A DNA stretch of 28,445 nt. Source: CAZYTO01 sp964650405. GTDB lineage: Bacteria; Acidobacteriota; Thermoanaerobaculia; Gp7-AA8. The notes beneath the pieces were generated by a model. That model made no database searches. It was not told the DNA's origin and saw nothing but the letters and a program-made list of their open reading frames with translations. Positions 14,897 through 21,973 of the stretch are shown one piece after another; the first letter of the stretch is position 1, and every line of letters starts with the position of its first letter. The DNA lies in the NCBI GenBank assembly GCA_964650405.1, contig CAZYTO010000032.1, forward strand, positions 1 to 28,445, written 5' to 3'. The position numbers and the translations under genes were made by a program.

Positions 14897-15382
14897 CTAC
14901 TGCACCTGCGTCGCGAAGTCGGCCTCGAACGTGAACGTCATCGTGTTGGTGGTGACCCTCTTCGACGAGACGGCGCCGGAGAGGATGTTGCGATCGGCGC
15001 CCCTCTGGCGCTTGAAGTGGTACTCCGGCACGTTCTCGAAGTAACCGCCGTCAAAGGTGCCGGCGGAGTGCTGGACGACCACGTGGGAGACGTCGTCATT
15101 CTTGCCGGTGATGCAGACCACGATGCCCAGGATGCCCTCGGGGAAGTTGTAGTCGACGTCTTCGAGCTTGGTGTTTTCCGGGAGGGGCTTGTCGGTGAGG
15201 ATGATCTTGGTATCGCTGTTGCGGTTGGTGAGCTGGTTCTTCTGGTGGTCGACGGCGTAAGCATACGTGAGCGGGATGCGCGTACCGTCGATCGTCAGGC
15301 TTCCCTCGGCGCGGCCGAGGTCCACTGCGAGCGCGGGCAGGGCAAGCAGGAACAAAACCAGGACCACCGCGAATTGCCGCAT
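14897..15382 (-). CDS. Small secreted protein of unknown function
   Basis: A 161-residue exported protein with signal peptide MRQFAVVLVLFLLALPALAVD. The mature part is beta-rich: GSLTIDGTRIPLTYAYAVD, TKIILTDKPLPENTKLED, GILGIVVCITGKNDDVSHVVVQHSA, then YHFKRQRGADRNILSGAVSSKRVTTNTMTFTFEADFATQVQ. It has a single Cys. I do not recognise a family; the repeated strand pattern suggests a small beta-sandwich in the periplasm. GGGGGGAG lies 6 bases upstream of ATG 15382, which fixes the start although the frame is open further upstream. It is transcribed convergently with pfk, its end abutting the GCGAGCGG repeat, and divergently from the di-heme oxidoreductase. Confidence 0.8.
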   Translation of the reverse strand: MRQFAVVLVLFLLALPALAVDLGRAEGSLTIDGTRIPLTYAYAVDHQKNQLTNRNSDTKIILTDKPLPENTKLEDVDYNFPEGILGIVVCITGKNDDVSHVVVQHSAGTFDGGYFENVPEYHFKRQRGADRNILSGAVSSKRVTTNTMTFTFEADFATQVQ

Positions 15383-15853
15383 GATCACTCCCCCCAGTTG
15401 TTCGGTAACGGGAGTGTAACACGCGCCCGCAACGCGAATTGTGCAGGTCCGAGTGCGACGATCCTCGGATGAAGGCCGATACCGAGGGACGGCGGCTGCT
15501 CCGGCGTAAGGCGCGCCCGGGGGTTCATCCGGAGCCGGTTCAACTTCAACTCCGAGGTTTGAAAAGTTCATCGTCCGACGGTGTATGGCGAGCCCAGCCG
15601 GAGCAATCCGCACCGCGGCGACTCATTCTCGATTAAGAACGGATCGACGCTCCATTTTAGGTGGTATGGATTCATCGCGGCCGCTCCTCTCCATCATTAA
15701 CACGTGCCCGCCTTCCGTCTCAGCCTCGCGACCGGCGGATTTGCGTCTGCGCGCGCACCGCCGCGACTGACCGGCGCCAGTGCTTCGCCGCTGGCGTGAG
15801 AGCTGTCCCGTCTCTATCTCTCCCACACACACCGGTTAAAGGAGGAGGAACCA
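15383..15853. other. 471-base divergent intergenic region
   Basis: No convincing coding sequence. It should hold promoters for the small secreted protein (-) and the oxidoreductase (+). I see only a weak candidate, TTGAAA with TGTATG 17 bases on (near 15558-15586), and no clear operator, RNA or repeat. The strong AAAGGAGGAGG ribosome site near 15838-15848 ends the region. Confidence 0.5.
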
Positions 15854-17260
15854 ATGACCCGACGTGTGGTGTACACAGGATTCGTATGTCTGCTCGTCGC
15901 CGCGATGCCGGCGTTTGCGCAGACCGACCCCGGAGTCCGCGGCGGAGGTGCTGCCGCGGGAGGCCCGCTGGCCTCGGTCGCCGCGAACAACCCGGTGACC
16001 ATTCTCAACTTCTTCAACGACGGCCAGAGCCGCTTCCAGGAGATCGACTCCGTCTCGGGAACGATCGCCGGAGAAGAGGGCGTCGGCCTCGGCCCACGCT
16101 TCAACTCGCGCAGTTGCGCGGCCTGTCACGCCCAGCCGGCGGTCGGCGGTACGGCGCCCGCCACCAATCCGCAGGTTGCCGACGCCACGGCCCACGGCGC
16201 ACAGAACACCGTACCGTCGTTCATCACCAGCACCGGGCCGGTGCGCGAGGCCCGCTTCATCTTCTTCACCGGCAGCAACGGCCTGCCGGATCCAAACCAG
16301 CCGAACGGCGGTGTGGAGGATCTCTACACGATCGCCGGCCGGACGGACGCGCCCACCTGCTCGACCGCGCTGATTCAGCAGCCGGGGTTTGCCACCCAAC
16401 TGGCGAACAACAACGTCATCTTCCGCATCCCCACCCCCACCTTTGGTGCGGGACTGATCGAGAACGTCGACGAGCTCACACTGCTGAACAACCAGGCTGC
16501 CCAGTCCGGGAACAGCTTCGGCATCTCGGGAACGTTCAACCACAATGGGAACGACGGCACGATCAGCCGCTTCGGCTGGAAGGCCCAGAACAAGTCGCTG
16601 GTGATCTTCGCGGGCGAGGCCTACAACGTCGAGCAGGGCGTGAGCAACGAGCTGTTCACCCAGGAACGCCCGCTGCCCGGCGAGGACCAGGGCCGCAACG
16701 GTTTCCGCGGTCTGCCGGTGCAGTGCCGGATCAATCCTACGCCGGAGGACCACACTAACTTCAATACGACGTCGACGGGCACTCTGAGCGACACGGTCGG
16801 CTTCGCCATGTTCATGCGCCTCCTCGCTCCGCCGACGCCCAGCACCACCACGCCCGGCGGGTCGGCCTCGATCAACAACGGCCGCAGCCTGTTCAACGCC
16901 ATCGGCTGCAATGTCTGCCACACGCCGTCGCTGACCACGAGCCCGTCCTCCCTCACTTCGAGCCTCGGCAACGCCACGGCGAACCTCTTCAGCGATCTCG
17001 AGATTCATCACATGGGCACGACCCTCGCCGACAACGTGTCGCAGGGCGGAGCCGGCGGCGATCAGTTCCGTTCGGCGCCTCTGTGGGGTCTCGGGCAGCG
17101 CATCTTCTTCCTGCATGACGGCCGGACCAAGGACCTCGTGGCCGCCATCCGCGCCCATAACGCCAACGGCTCCGAGGCCAACGGCCCCTCGTACAACTTC
17201 TTCGTCAACCTCAGTACCGGCCAGCAACAGGACATCCTCAACTTCCTGCGATCTCTCTGA
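15854..17260 (+). CDS. Di-heme c-type oxidoreductase, DHOR/DUF1111 family
   Basis: A 468-residue periplasmic protein with signal peptide MTRRVVYTGFVCLLVAAMPAFAQ. Two haem-c motifs are present: CAACH (88-92) in the N-terminal domain and CNVCH (352-356) in the C-terminal domain. The C-terminal block DQFRSAPLWGLGQRIFFLHDGRTKDL is the family hallmark. These proteins resemble MauG/cytochrome c peroxidases but are usually annotated 'di-haem oxidoreductase, putative peroxidase' or 'thiol oxidoreductase-like'; the true substrate is unknown. The region VGLGPRFNSRSCAACHAQP also fits. A very strong Shine-Dalgarno (AAAGGAGGAGG) suggests high expression. A signal-peptide gene with a TonB-C-like end follows on the same strand. 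Confidence 0.9.
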   Translation: MTRRVVYTGFVCLLVAAMPAFAQTDPGVRGGGAAAGGPLASVAANNPVTILNFFNDGQSRFQEIDSVSGTIAGEEGVGLGPRFNSRSCAACHAQPAVGGTAPATNPQVADATAHGAQNTVPSFITSTGPVREARFIFFTGSNGLPDPNQPNGGVEDLYTIAGRTDAPTCSTALIQQPGFATQLANNNVIFRIPTPTFGAGLIENVDELTLLNNQAAQSGNSFGISGTFNHNGNDGTISRFGWKAQNKSLVIFAGEAYNVEQGVSNELFTQERPLPGEDQGRNGFRGLPVQCRINPTPEDHTNFNTTSTGTLSDTVGFAMFMRLLAPPTPSTTTPGGSASINNGRSLFNAIGCNVCHTPSLTTSPSSLTSSLGNATANLFSDLEIHHMGTTLADNVSQGGAGGDQFRSAPLWGLGQRIFFLHDGRTKDLVAAIRAHNANGSEANGPSYNFFVNLSTGQQQDILNFLRSL

Positions 17261-17288
17261 CCGCTTCTCTCTCCCACCCCGGACGGCG

Positions 17289-17315
17289 GGCCGCCGGACG
17301 CAGTGTCCGGCGGCC
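17289..17315. terminator. Perfect hairpin between the oxidoreductase and the next gene
   Basis: An 11-bp perfect stem GGCCGCCGGAC / GTCCGGCGGCC with loop GCAGT begins 28 bases after the stop at 17260. No T-run follows, and the next gene's GGAGG lies 5 bases later. It may be an attenuator or mRNA-stabilising hairpin rather than a full terminator. Confidence 0.5.
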
Positions 17316-17331
17316 TGCATGGAGGTGATGA

Positions 17332-18252
17332 ATGCTGCACCGAACGTTGTTGCTCCCGCTCCTGTTGTTCTGCACGATGCCCGCAGCCGGGCAGCTCCTG
17401 CCGCAGAAACCTGGGGCGCTCCCGACGGGAGTGATCCTCGTGAAAGGAGCCGTCCCCAGCGCCAGCGACCGCACGACCGCCGTCCCGGAGGACGGCGGCG
17501 TTACGGACCATGCCTATCGCAATCGTTACTTCGGCATGACCTGGCCCCTTCCCGACGGCTGGAGCGAGCAGGTGAAGGGTCCCCCGCCGTCGGACAGCGG
17601 CCAGTACGTCCTGGCCGAACTGGCCGCGCAGGGCAAGGGAACGATCTTCGTCACCGCCCAGGATCTCTTCTTCGGTACCGGGCCCGCTGGCAACTCCCTG
17701 GAGATGATCGAGTACACCCGTGCGCACCTGGCGACGTTCTACGACGTGGAGCGCCCTCCGGCGGAGGTGATGCTGAACGGACGCCGCTTCGCACGGTTCG
17801 ACTACCGCTCCAGCGCCGCCGGTCTGCACTGGTACGTCGTGGCGACGCAGGTCCGCTGCCATCTCGTTCAGTTCGTGTACACGGGCCGCGACCCGAAGGT
17901 CCTCGAAGCGCTCGTCAGTGATCTCGAGAAGGCCCGCTTCGGTGACGACGCCGCCGCCCCGCAGTGCATCGCCAACTACGCCGCGGGCGCGAGTGTCCTC
18001 GCGCACACCGATCCCGTTCCCTACGCGCAGAAATACAACCCCATCCCCGTGCGCCTGATCATCGGCACGGACGGCAAGGTGCGGCACGTCCACGTCCTCA
18101 GCGCCTTCCCCGACCAGGCCAAGAGCATTACCGACGCCCTCCTGCAGTGGCGCTTCAAGCCGCGCGACCGCGAGGTGGAGACGGGAATCCTGTTCGGAGG
18201 GAACGGAAGGGAACCGACGCCCAACGCCGCGCCGCCGCTGGGCAGTCAGTGA
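17332..18252 (+). CDS. Exported protein with TonB-C-like C-terminal domain
   Basis: A 306-residue protein with signal peptide MLHRTLLLPLLLFCTMPAAGQ. The middle (about 60-205) contains YRNRYFGMTWPLPDGW and an alpha/beta segment with GLHWYVVATQVRCHLVQFVYTGRDPKVLEALVSDLEKARF, like small lipoprotein domains that sample membrane or cell-surface stress. The C-terminus PVRLIIGTDGKVRHVHVLSAF followed by ITDALLQWRFKP is the TonB-C-like fold ('VxxxGxVxxxxVLxG...ALxxWRFxP') found in acidobacterial energy-transducer-like proteins. There is no N-terminal anchor helix other than the signal, so it is unlikely to be a functional TonB. GGAGG lies 6 bases before ATG. Its stop is one base from the convergent der stop. 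Confidence 0.78.
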   Translation: MLHRTLLLPLLLFCTMPAAGQLLPQKPGALPTGVILVKGAVPSASDRTTAVPEDGGVTDHAYRNRYFGMTWPLPDGWSEQVKGPPPSDSGQYVLAELAAQGKGTIFVTAQDLFFGTGPAGNSLEMIEYTRAHLATFYDVERPPAEVMLNGRRFARFDYRSSAAGLHWYVVATQVRCHLVQFVYTGRDPKVLEALVSDLEKARFGDDAAAPQCIANYAAGASVLAHTDPVPYAQKYNPIPVRLIIGTDGKVRHVHVLSAFPDQAKSITDALLQWRFKPRDREVETGILFGGNGREPTPNAAPPLGSQ

Positions 18253-18253
18253 C

Positions 18254-19612
18254 CTACTTCTTCATCCCCTTCCTCGCGCGCAGCACCAGGTGCACCGGGC
18301 AACCGGTGAGACCCAGCGCATCGCGGAACTGGTTCTCCAGGTAGCGGCGGTAGGAGAAGTGCAGGGGGGCATCCATGTTCGAGAAGAGGGCGAACGTGGG
18401 AGGACCGTTCTTCAGTTGGGTGACGTAATAGAAGCGGCGCGGGCGGCCCCGCAGGGCGGGAGGCTGGTGTCCGGAGGTAGCACGCTCGAGGATGGCGTTC
18501 AGTTCCGAGGTCCGGAAGCGGGCACGGTAGCGCTCGACGATCGTGTCGATCTTTGCGAAGATCCTGTCGACGCGGCGGCCGCTCTTCGCGGAGATGAACT
18601 CCAGCGGCGCATAGGAGAGAAACTTCAGCCGGAAGCGGACGAGGTCCTCGAACTTCTTCGCGTCGTCCTGGGCGTGCTCCCCGACGTCCCACTTGTTGAC
18701 CAGGATCAGGGCCGCCTTCCCGGCCTCCTCCGCATATCCAGCCACGGTGGCGTCCTGCGCCGTCGGTCCCTCCGTGGCGTCCATCATCACCAGGGCGATC
18801 TCGCAACGGTCGATCGCTTTCCGTGCCGAGATGACCGCCAGCTTCTCCGCTTCATCGAGGGTCTTCCCCTTCCGGCGGATACCGGCCGTGTCGATGATGA
18901 GGTAGCGCCGGCCGTCGCGCACGATCTCGGAGTCGATGGCGTCGCGCGTCGTCCCGGAGATCGGAGAGACCACGGCGCGCTCGTCGTTCGTCAGGCGGTT
19001 GAGGAGCGACGACTTGCCGACGTTCGGACGGCCGATGATGGCCACCCGGATCGGCGCGCCGGCCTCCTCGTCTTCACTCTCCTCCCCTGCCGCCGATTCC
19101 GCCGGTACGATCTCGCCCACGGCGTCGAGCAGATCGTCGATGCCGGCGCCGTGCTCCGCGGAGACGGGGAAGAGCCGTTCGAAGCCGAGCTCGTAGAACT
19201 CCGGCACGCTCTCATCCGCGTCGCGGCGGTCGACTTTGTTGACGACGAGCAGCGTGCGCGCCGCATCCGCCCGCAGGTCCTGGGCGATGTCGCGGTCCTC
19301 GGCCATCACACCGCTCGAGCCGTCGACGACGAAGAGGATGAGGTCCGCCTCCTCGACGGCGCGCCGGGCCTGGGCCTTGATCTCCGGCGCATACGCCGAC
19401 ATCGGCGAGTCGCCATACTCGAGCCCGCCTGTATCGGTCAGCTCGAAGCGGCGCCCGTCGTCGAGCTCCACGGTGTCCGTCAGCCGGTCACGGGTCATCC
19501 CGGGCAGGTCGTGAATCAGCGCGCGGCGTTTCCCCGCCAGGCGGTTGAAGAGCGTCGACTTGCCGACGTTCGGCCGGCCGACGATGACGATGTGTTGCAA
19601 GGACTTGGACAT
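18254..19612 (-). CDS. der: Ribosome biogenesis GTPase Der (EngA)
   Basis: A 452-residue protein with two consecutive GTPase domains, needed for 50S subunit maturation. G1 motifs GRPNVGKS occur at 12-19 and near 195. The DTGG and DTAG G3 motifs, the NKVD and NKWD G4 motifs, and SAE/SAKSG G5 motifs are all present. An acidic linker (ESAAGEESEDEEAG) separates the domains. The C-terminal KH-like domain ends FSYRRYLENQFRDALGLTGCPVHLVLRARKGMKK. Everything needed is intact and the length is normal. Upstream on the same strand is the response regulator, separated by a GCGAGCGG inverted repeat that ends shortly before the der start. Confidence 0.97.
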   Translation of the reverse strand: MSKSLQHIVIVGRPNVGKSTLFNRLAGKRRALIHDLPGMTRDRLTDTVELDDGRRFELTDTGGLEYGDSPMSAYAPEIKAQARRAVEEADLILFVVDGSSGVMAEDRDIAQDLRADAARTLLVVNKVDRRDADESVPEFYELGFERLFPVSAEHGAGIDDLLDAVGEIVPAESAAGEESEDEEAGAPIRVAIIGRPNVGKSSLLNRLTNDERAVVSPISGTTRDAIDSEIVRDGRRYLIIDTAGIRRKGKTLDEAEKLAVISARKAIDRCEIALVMMDATEGPTAQDATVAGYAEEAGKAALILVNKWDVGEHAQDDAKKFEDLVRFRLKFLSYAPLEFISAKSGRRVDRIFAKIDTIVERYRARFRTSELNAILERATSGHQPPALRGRPRRFYYVTQLKNGPPTFALFSNMDAPLHFSYRRYLENQFRDALGLTGCPVHLVLRARKGMKK

Positions 19613-19625
19613 TTTCGTGGTTCGA

Positions 19626-19704
19626 GGCGAGCGGGATATGGCGGGCGGCGAGCGGGGCGCAGCCGGTGTTTCCCGCTCGCCGCTCGCCGCATCCCGCTCG
19701 CCGT
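19626..19704. repeat. GCGAGCGG-family inverted repeat between response regulator and der
   Basis: The left arm has GGCGAGCGGG and GGCGGGCGGCGAGCGGGG. The right arm has CCCGCTCGCCGCTCGCC and ATCCCGCTCGCCGTT, ending exactly at the stop codon of the response regulator (minus strand). The arms pair over about 30 bases with a short loop, making a strong hairpin in the intergenic transcript. Confidence 0.85.
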
Positions 19705-20076
19705 TCAGATCAACGCCCTCTCGATCGCGTCCGTCAGTTTGCTGAACTCGACCGGTTTCGGAAAGACCGCGAAGGCATCTCGATCGCTGTGGGAACGCTT
19801 CCAGAGGTCCGCCAGCGCGGAGACGACGATGACCCGCGGCTTGCGTGGAAGGCTCTGGAGGGCCAGGAAGACGTCGTTCCCGCCCACGGCGCCGATCATC
19901 AGGTCGAGGATGAGCAGGTCGTAGTCGGCCATGGCCAGCTTGGTGATGGCCGTGTCGCCGTCTTCCGCCCCGTCCACCGTCCAGCCGCGGGTTCGCAGCC
20001 GCTGGATGAGGATCTCGCGGATTCGCGGGTCGTCGTCGACCACCAGAATGTGCTTCGAGTCAGTCACTTGAGGCAT
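19705..20076 (-). CDS. Single-domain response regulator (CheY-like receiver)
   Basis: A 123-residue receiver domain only. The acidic pocket is D14-D15, the phospho-acceptor is D58 (LLILDLMIG), S85 takes the Thr/Ser switch position (VIVVSA), and K106 is in FPKPVEF. No output domain is present, so it acts by protein-protein contact in a phosphorelay or a motility-like pathway. No kinase gene is nearby. The sequence after D58 (MIGAVGGNDVFLALQS) is slightly unusual, with Gly-rich residues where most receivers have MP.MDG. It is divergent from the small zinc-ribbon gene, with 25 bases between their starts. Confidence 0.9.
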   Translation of the reverse strand: MPQVTDSKHILVVDDDPRIREILIQRLRTRGWTVDGAEDGDTAITKLAMADYDLLILDLMIGAVGGNDVFLALQSLPRKPRVIVVSALADLWKRSHSDRDAFAVFPKPVEFSKLTDAIERALI

Positions 20077-20101
20077 GCAAGCTGCTAGAATAAAGCCCTC
20101 G

Positions 20102-20299
20102 ATGTCAAACCGCGCTCAGAACCATTGCCGCCTCTGCGGCGCCCGGGTGGACGAGAGCCAGCTCCGGCGCAGTCTCTGCCCGGTATGCGACGAATATGCG
20201 CAGCACGTCGCCCTGCAGAGCAACAAGGGGCTGGAGAACATCATGGGCGACCTGCAGAACGGCCCGATGTTCCGCGCCGCCTCGAAGAACGGCCACTGA
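20102..20299 (+). CDS. Small zinc-ribbon protein
   Basis: A 65-residue protein. MSNRAQNHCRLCGARVDESQLRRSLCPVCDEYA has CxxC twice, a zinc-ribbon/knuckle pair, and a helical tail with SNKGLENIMGDLQNG. No family is recognised. There is no Shine-Dalgarno; TAGAAT (20086-20091) lies 10 bases before the ATG, so the transcript may have almost no leader. The frame is open to 20075, but the shorter start fits better. The stop is followed within 5 bases by a GCGAGCGG repeat arm. Confidence 0.65.
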   Translation: MSNRAQNHCRLCGARVDESQLRRSLCPVCDEYAQHVALQSNKGLENIMGDLQNGPMFRAASKNGH

Positions 20300-20304
20300 T
20301 CCGA

Positions 20305-20456
20305 CGGGCGAGCGGGTGTTGGCGAACGGCGAGCGGCAAACCGGCCGGGACCAATCGGCACTTGCCGACTGCATTCGGACGCGCCGCCTGCAGCATCCCG
20401 ACAGCCACACTTCGCCCCTCGCGCCTGCCTTTCCCGCCCGCCGCACCCCGCTCGCC
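20305..20456. repeat. GCGAGCGG-family repeat between convergent genes
   Basis: The left arm (20305-20343: GGGCGAGCGGG, GGCGAACGGCGAGCGG) and right arm (20433-20456: CCCGCCCGCCGC, ACCCCGCTCGCC) face each other. About 90 bases of unrelated sequence separate them. The left arm starts 5 bases after the zinc-ribbon stop; the right arm ends 2 bases before the stop codon of the minus-strand membrane protein. Confidence 0.8.
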
Positions 20457-20458
20457 AT

Positions 20459-21814
20459 TCAGAACTCGAACCCGAACATCGGCACGAACAGGTAGGCGAT
20501 CCAGAAGAGCAGTGCCCCGGCCGCCGTGTTGAAGAAATTCAGCGCCCCGTTCGGGATCACGCTTCCGTGCCGCCGGTTCCAGCTTCCGGCAATGCTTTCG
20601 AGGTACGACCCCAGAAACGCCGCCAGGGTGATGGCCACGACGACCCTCGTCCGGGCGATCACCACCGTCCCGAGGAAGCCGGGCCGCAGGCCGCGCACGA
20701 GCGTGGCCACCGCGGCCAGCGCCACGATCAGTCCTCCGAGGAGTCCCGCCGCGGTTCCCTCCACCGACACGGCCCCCTCGGTGCCGCGCTCCACGGGGCG
20801 GAACGTCAGCGGCAGGAAGGTCCGCCGCCCGATGAGCTGGCCAACCTCCGAGGCCGTGGTGTCGGCCGTTGCCGTCGCCAGGGCCGCGATGCCCATGCAA
20901 AGCGGCACCAGTCCCAGGCCGCGCCCGTGCGCGACGGCGCAGATCGCCGCCACCCCGACGTTGGCGAAAGCGTGGGCGGCTCCGCGCCGTCCGTCCTTCT
21001 CCTGCGCCAGGCCGGCCGCGGCTTTCCTGCGATAACCGATCTTCGTGAAGAACGTGCCGAGGATGAAGAACGCCAAGAGGGCGACGTAGAGCGCCGGCCC
21101 GCCGCCGATGATGAGGATCGTGCCGAGGAGCCATCCCACCACGAGGCCGGAGAGGTCGACGCCCTTTGCCAGATAGCCGGCGATGGCAAGGACGGTATTC
21201 AAGGCGATCCAGCCCCAGAGGATCCGCGGCGGACCGGGAGGTGCGAATGGCGCGAGGCCGAGAGTGCCCAGCGCCGCGGCGGCGGCCAGCGGCACCACGA
21301 TGTTGTCGTCGACGCCGAGCGGCAGGCTCTCGGCGATGGCCGCGCTCAGCGTCGCCACGACGATGGTAAGGCTCAGCGGCTGGACGGCGCCGAACAGCGC
21401 CGCAATGGCGAAGCTCGCCGCGCCGCCCGCGAGGAGAAACCCGAGGAACCCGCCCCAGCTCTTGGCGCGGTTCCACGGCAGCGGTGCCAGCGGCAAGGTC
21501 CAGCCGATCAGTGTGGCCATGCCGTCGCCGAACGCCAGCAGGACCCAGCCAATCGCCGCCAGCTCGATGTGCCAGTTGAAGGCCACGATCAGCACGCCCA
21601 CCGCCACCGGGTAGATGACGATGCCGAAGTCCCAGCCGCGCTCGTGCCGGGCCACGGCCTTGCCGACGAGCCGGTGGAGAAGCAGCCAGTTCCCGAAGGC
21701 TGCCACGGCACAGATCAGCGCCGCATACCGCCACGGCACGAACTTCAGCAGAATCGCGCCGAAGCCGATGCCGATGTGGAGGAACTTTCTGAGAGTCTCG
21801 TTGGTTTCGTGCAT
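20459..21814 (-). CDS. Membrane protein fusing phytol-kinase-like and DUF92 (VTE6-like) domains
   Basis: A 451-residue protein with about eleven membrane helices. Residues 1 to about 200 match the CTP-dependent phytol/dolichol-kinase (VTE5/SEC59) pattern: FGDGMATLIG (95-104), KSW (118-120), and ESLPLGVDDN (162-171). From about 205 the sequence becomes the DUF92/TMEM19 family: TKIGYRRKAAAGLAQEKDGRRGAAHAFANVG, then TADTTASEVG (316-325) and GTEGAVSVEGTAAGLLGG. In plants and cyanobacteria, VTE5 makes phytyl phosphate and VTE6 (DUF92) phosphorylates it again. One chain could therefore turn an isoprenoid alcohol into its diphosphate at the membrane. The pathway assignment is inference; the two domain signatures are seen. 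Confidence 0.82.
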   Translation of the reverse strand: MHETNETLRKFLHIGIGFGAILLKFVPWRYAALICAVAAFGNWLLLHRLVGKAVARHERGWDFGIVIYPVAVGVLIVAFNWHIELAAIGWVLLAFGDGMATLIGWTLPLAPLPWNRAKSWGGFLGFLLAGGAASFAIAALFGAVQPLSLTIVVATLSAAIAESLPLGVDDNIVVPLAAAAALGTLGLAPFAPPGPPRILWGWIALNTVLAIAGYLAKGVDLSGLVVGWLLGTILIIGGGPALYVALLAFFILGTFFTKIGYRRKAAAGLAQEKDGRRGAAHAFANVGVAAICAVAHGRGLGLVPLCMGIAALATATADTTASEVGQLIGRRTFLPLTFRPVERGTEGAVSVEGTAAGLLGGLIVALAAVATLVRGLRPGFLGTVVIARTRVVVAITLAAFLGSYLESIAGSWNRRHGSVIPNGALNFFNTAAGALLFWIAYLFVPMFGFEF

Positions 21815-21832
21815 GTTCCGGGCAGATCGATC

Positions 21833-21908
21833 AGCGAATCAGCGACCAGCGTATGAATGACAAGCGAATCAGTGACTAAGCGAATCAGCGACTAAGCGAA
21901 TAAGCGAA
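21833..21908. repeat. AGCGAATCAGCGACTA tandem repeat
   Basis: About five degenerate 15-16-bp units (AGCGAATCAGCGACC, a diverged copy, AGCGAATCAGTGACTA, AGCGAATCAGCGACTA, AGCGAATAAGCGAA). They lie between two divergent start codons (minus gene at 21814, plus gene at 21974). Confidence 0.8.
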
Positions 21909-21973
21909 ATGAAGTGGATCATACTTCTGCCTTCGGTTTTCCGCCCTCTGCCCTCTAGAATACCCGCGGCCAA

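Noticed and set aside
15836..17320. Long antisense frame over the di-heme oxidoreductase
   Set aside because: The plus-strand protein has two haem motifs and a signal peptide; the antisense translation is Arg/Glu/Val-rich without motifs.
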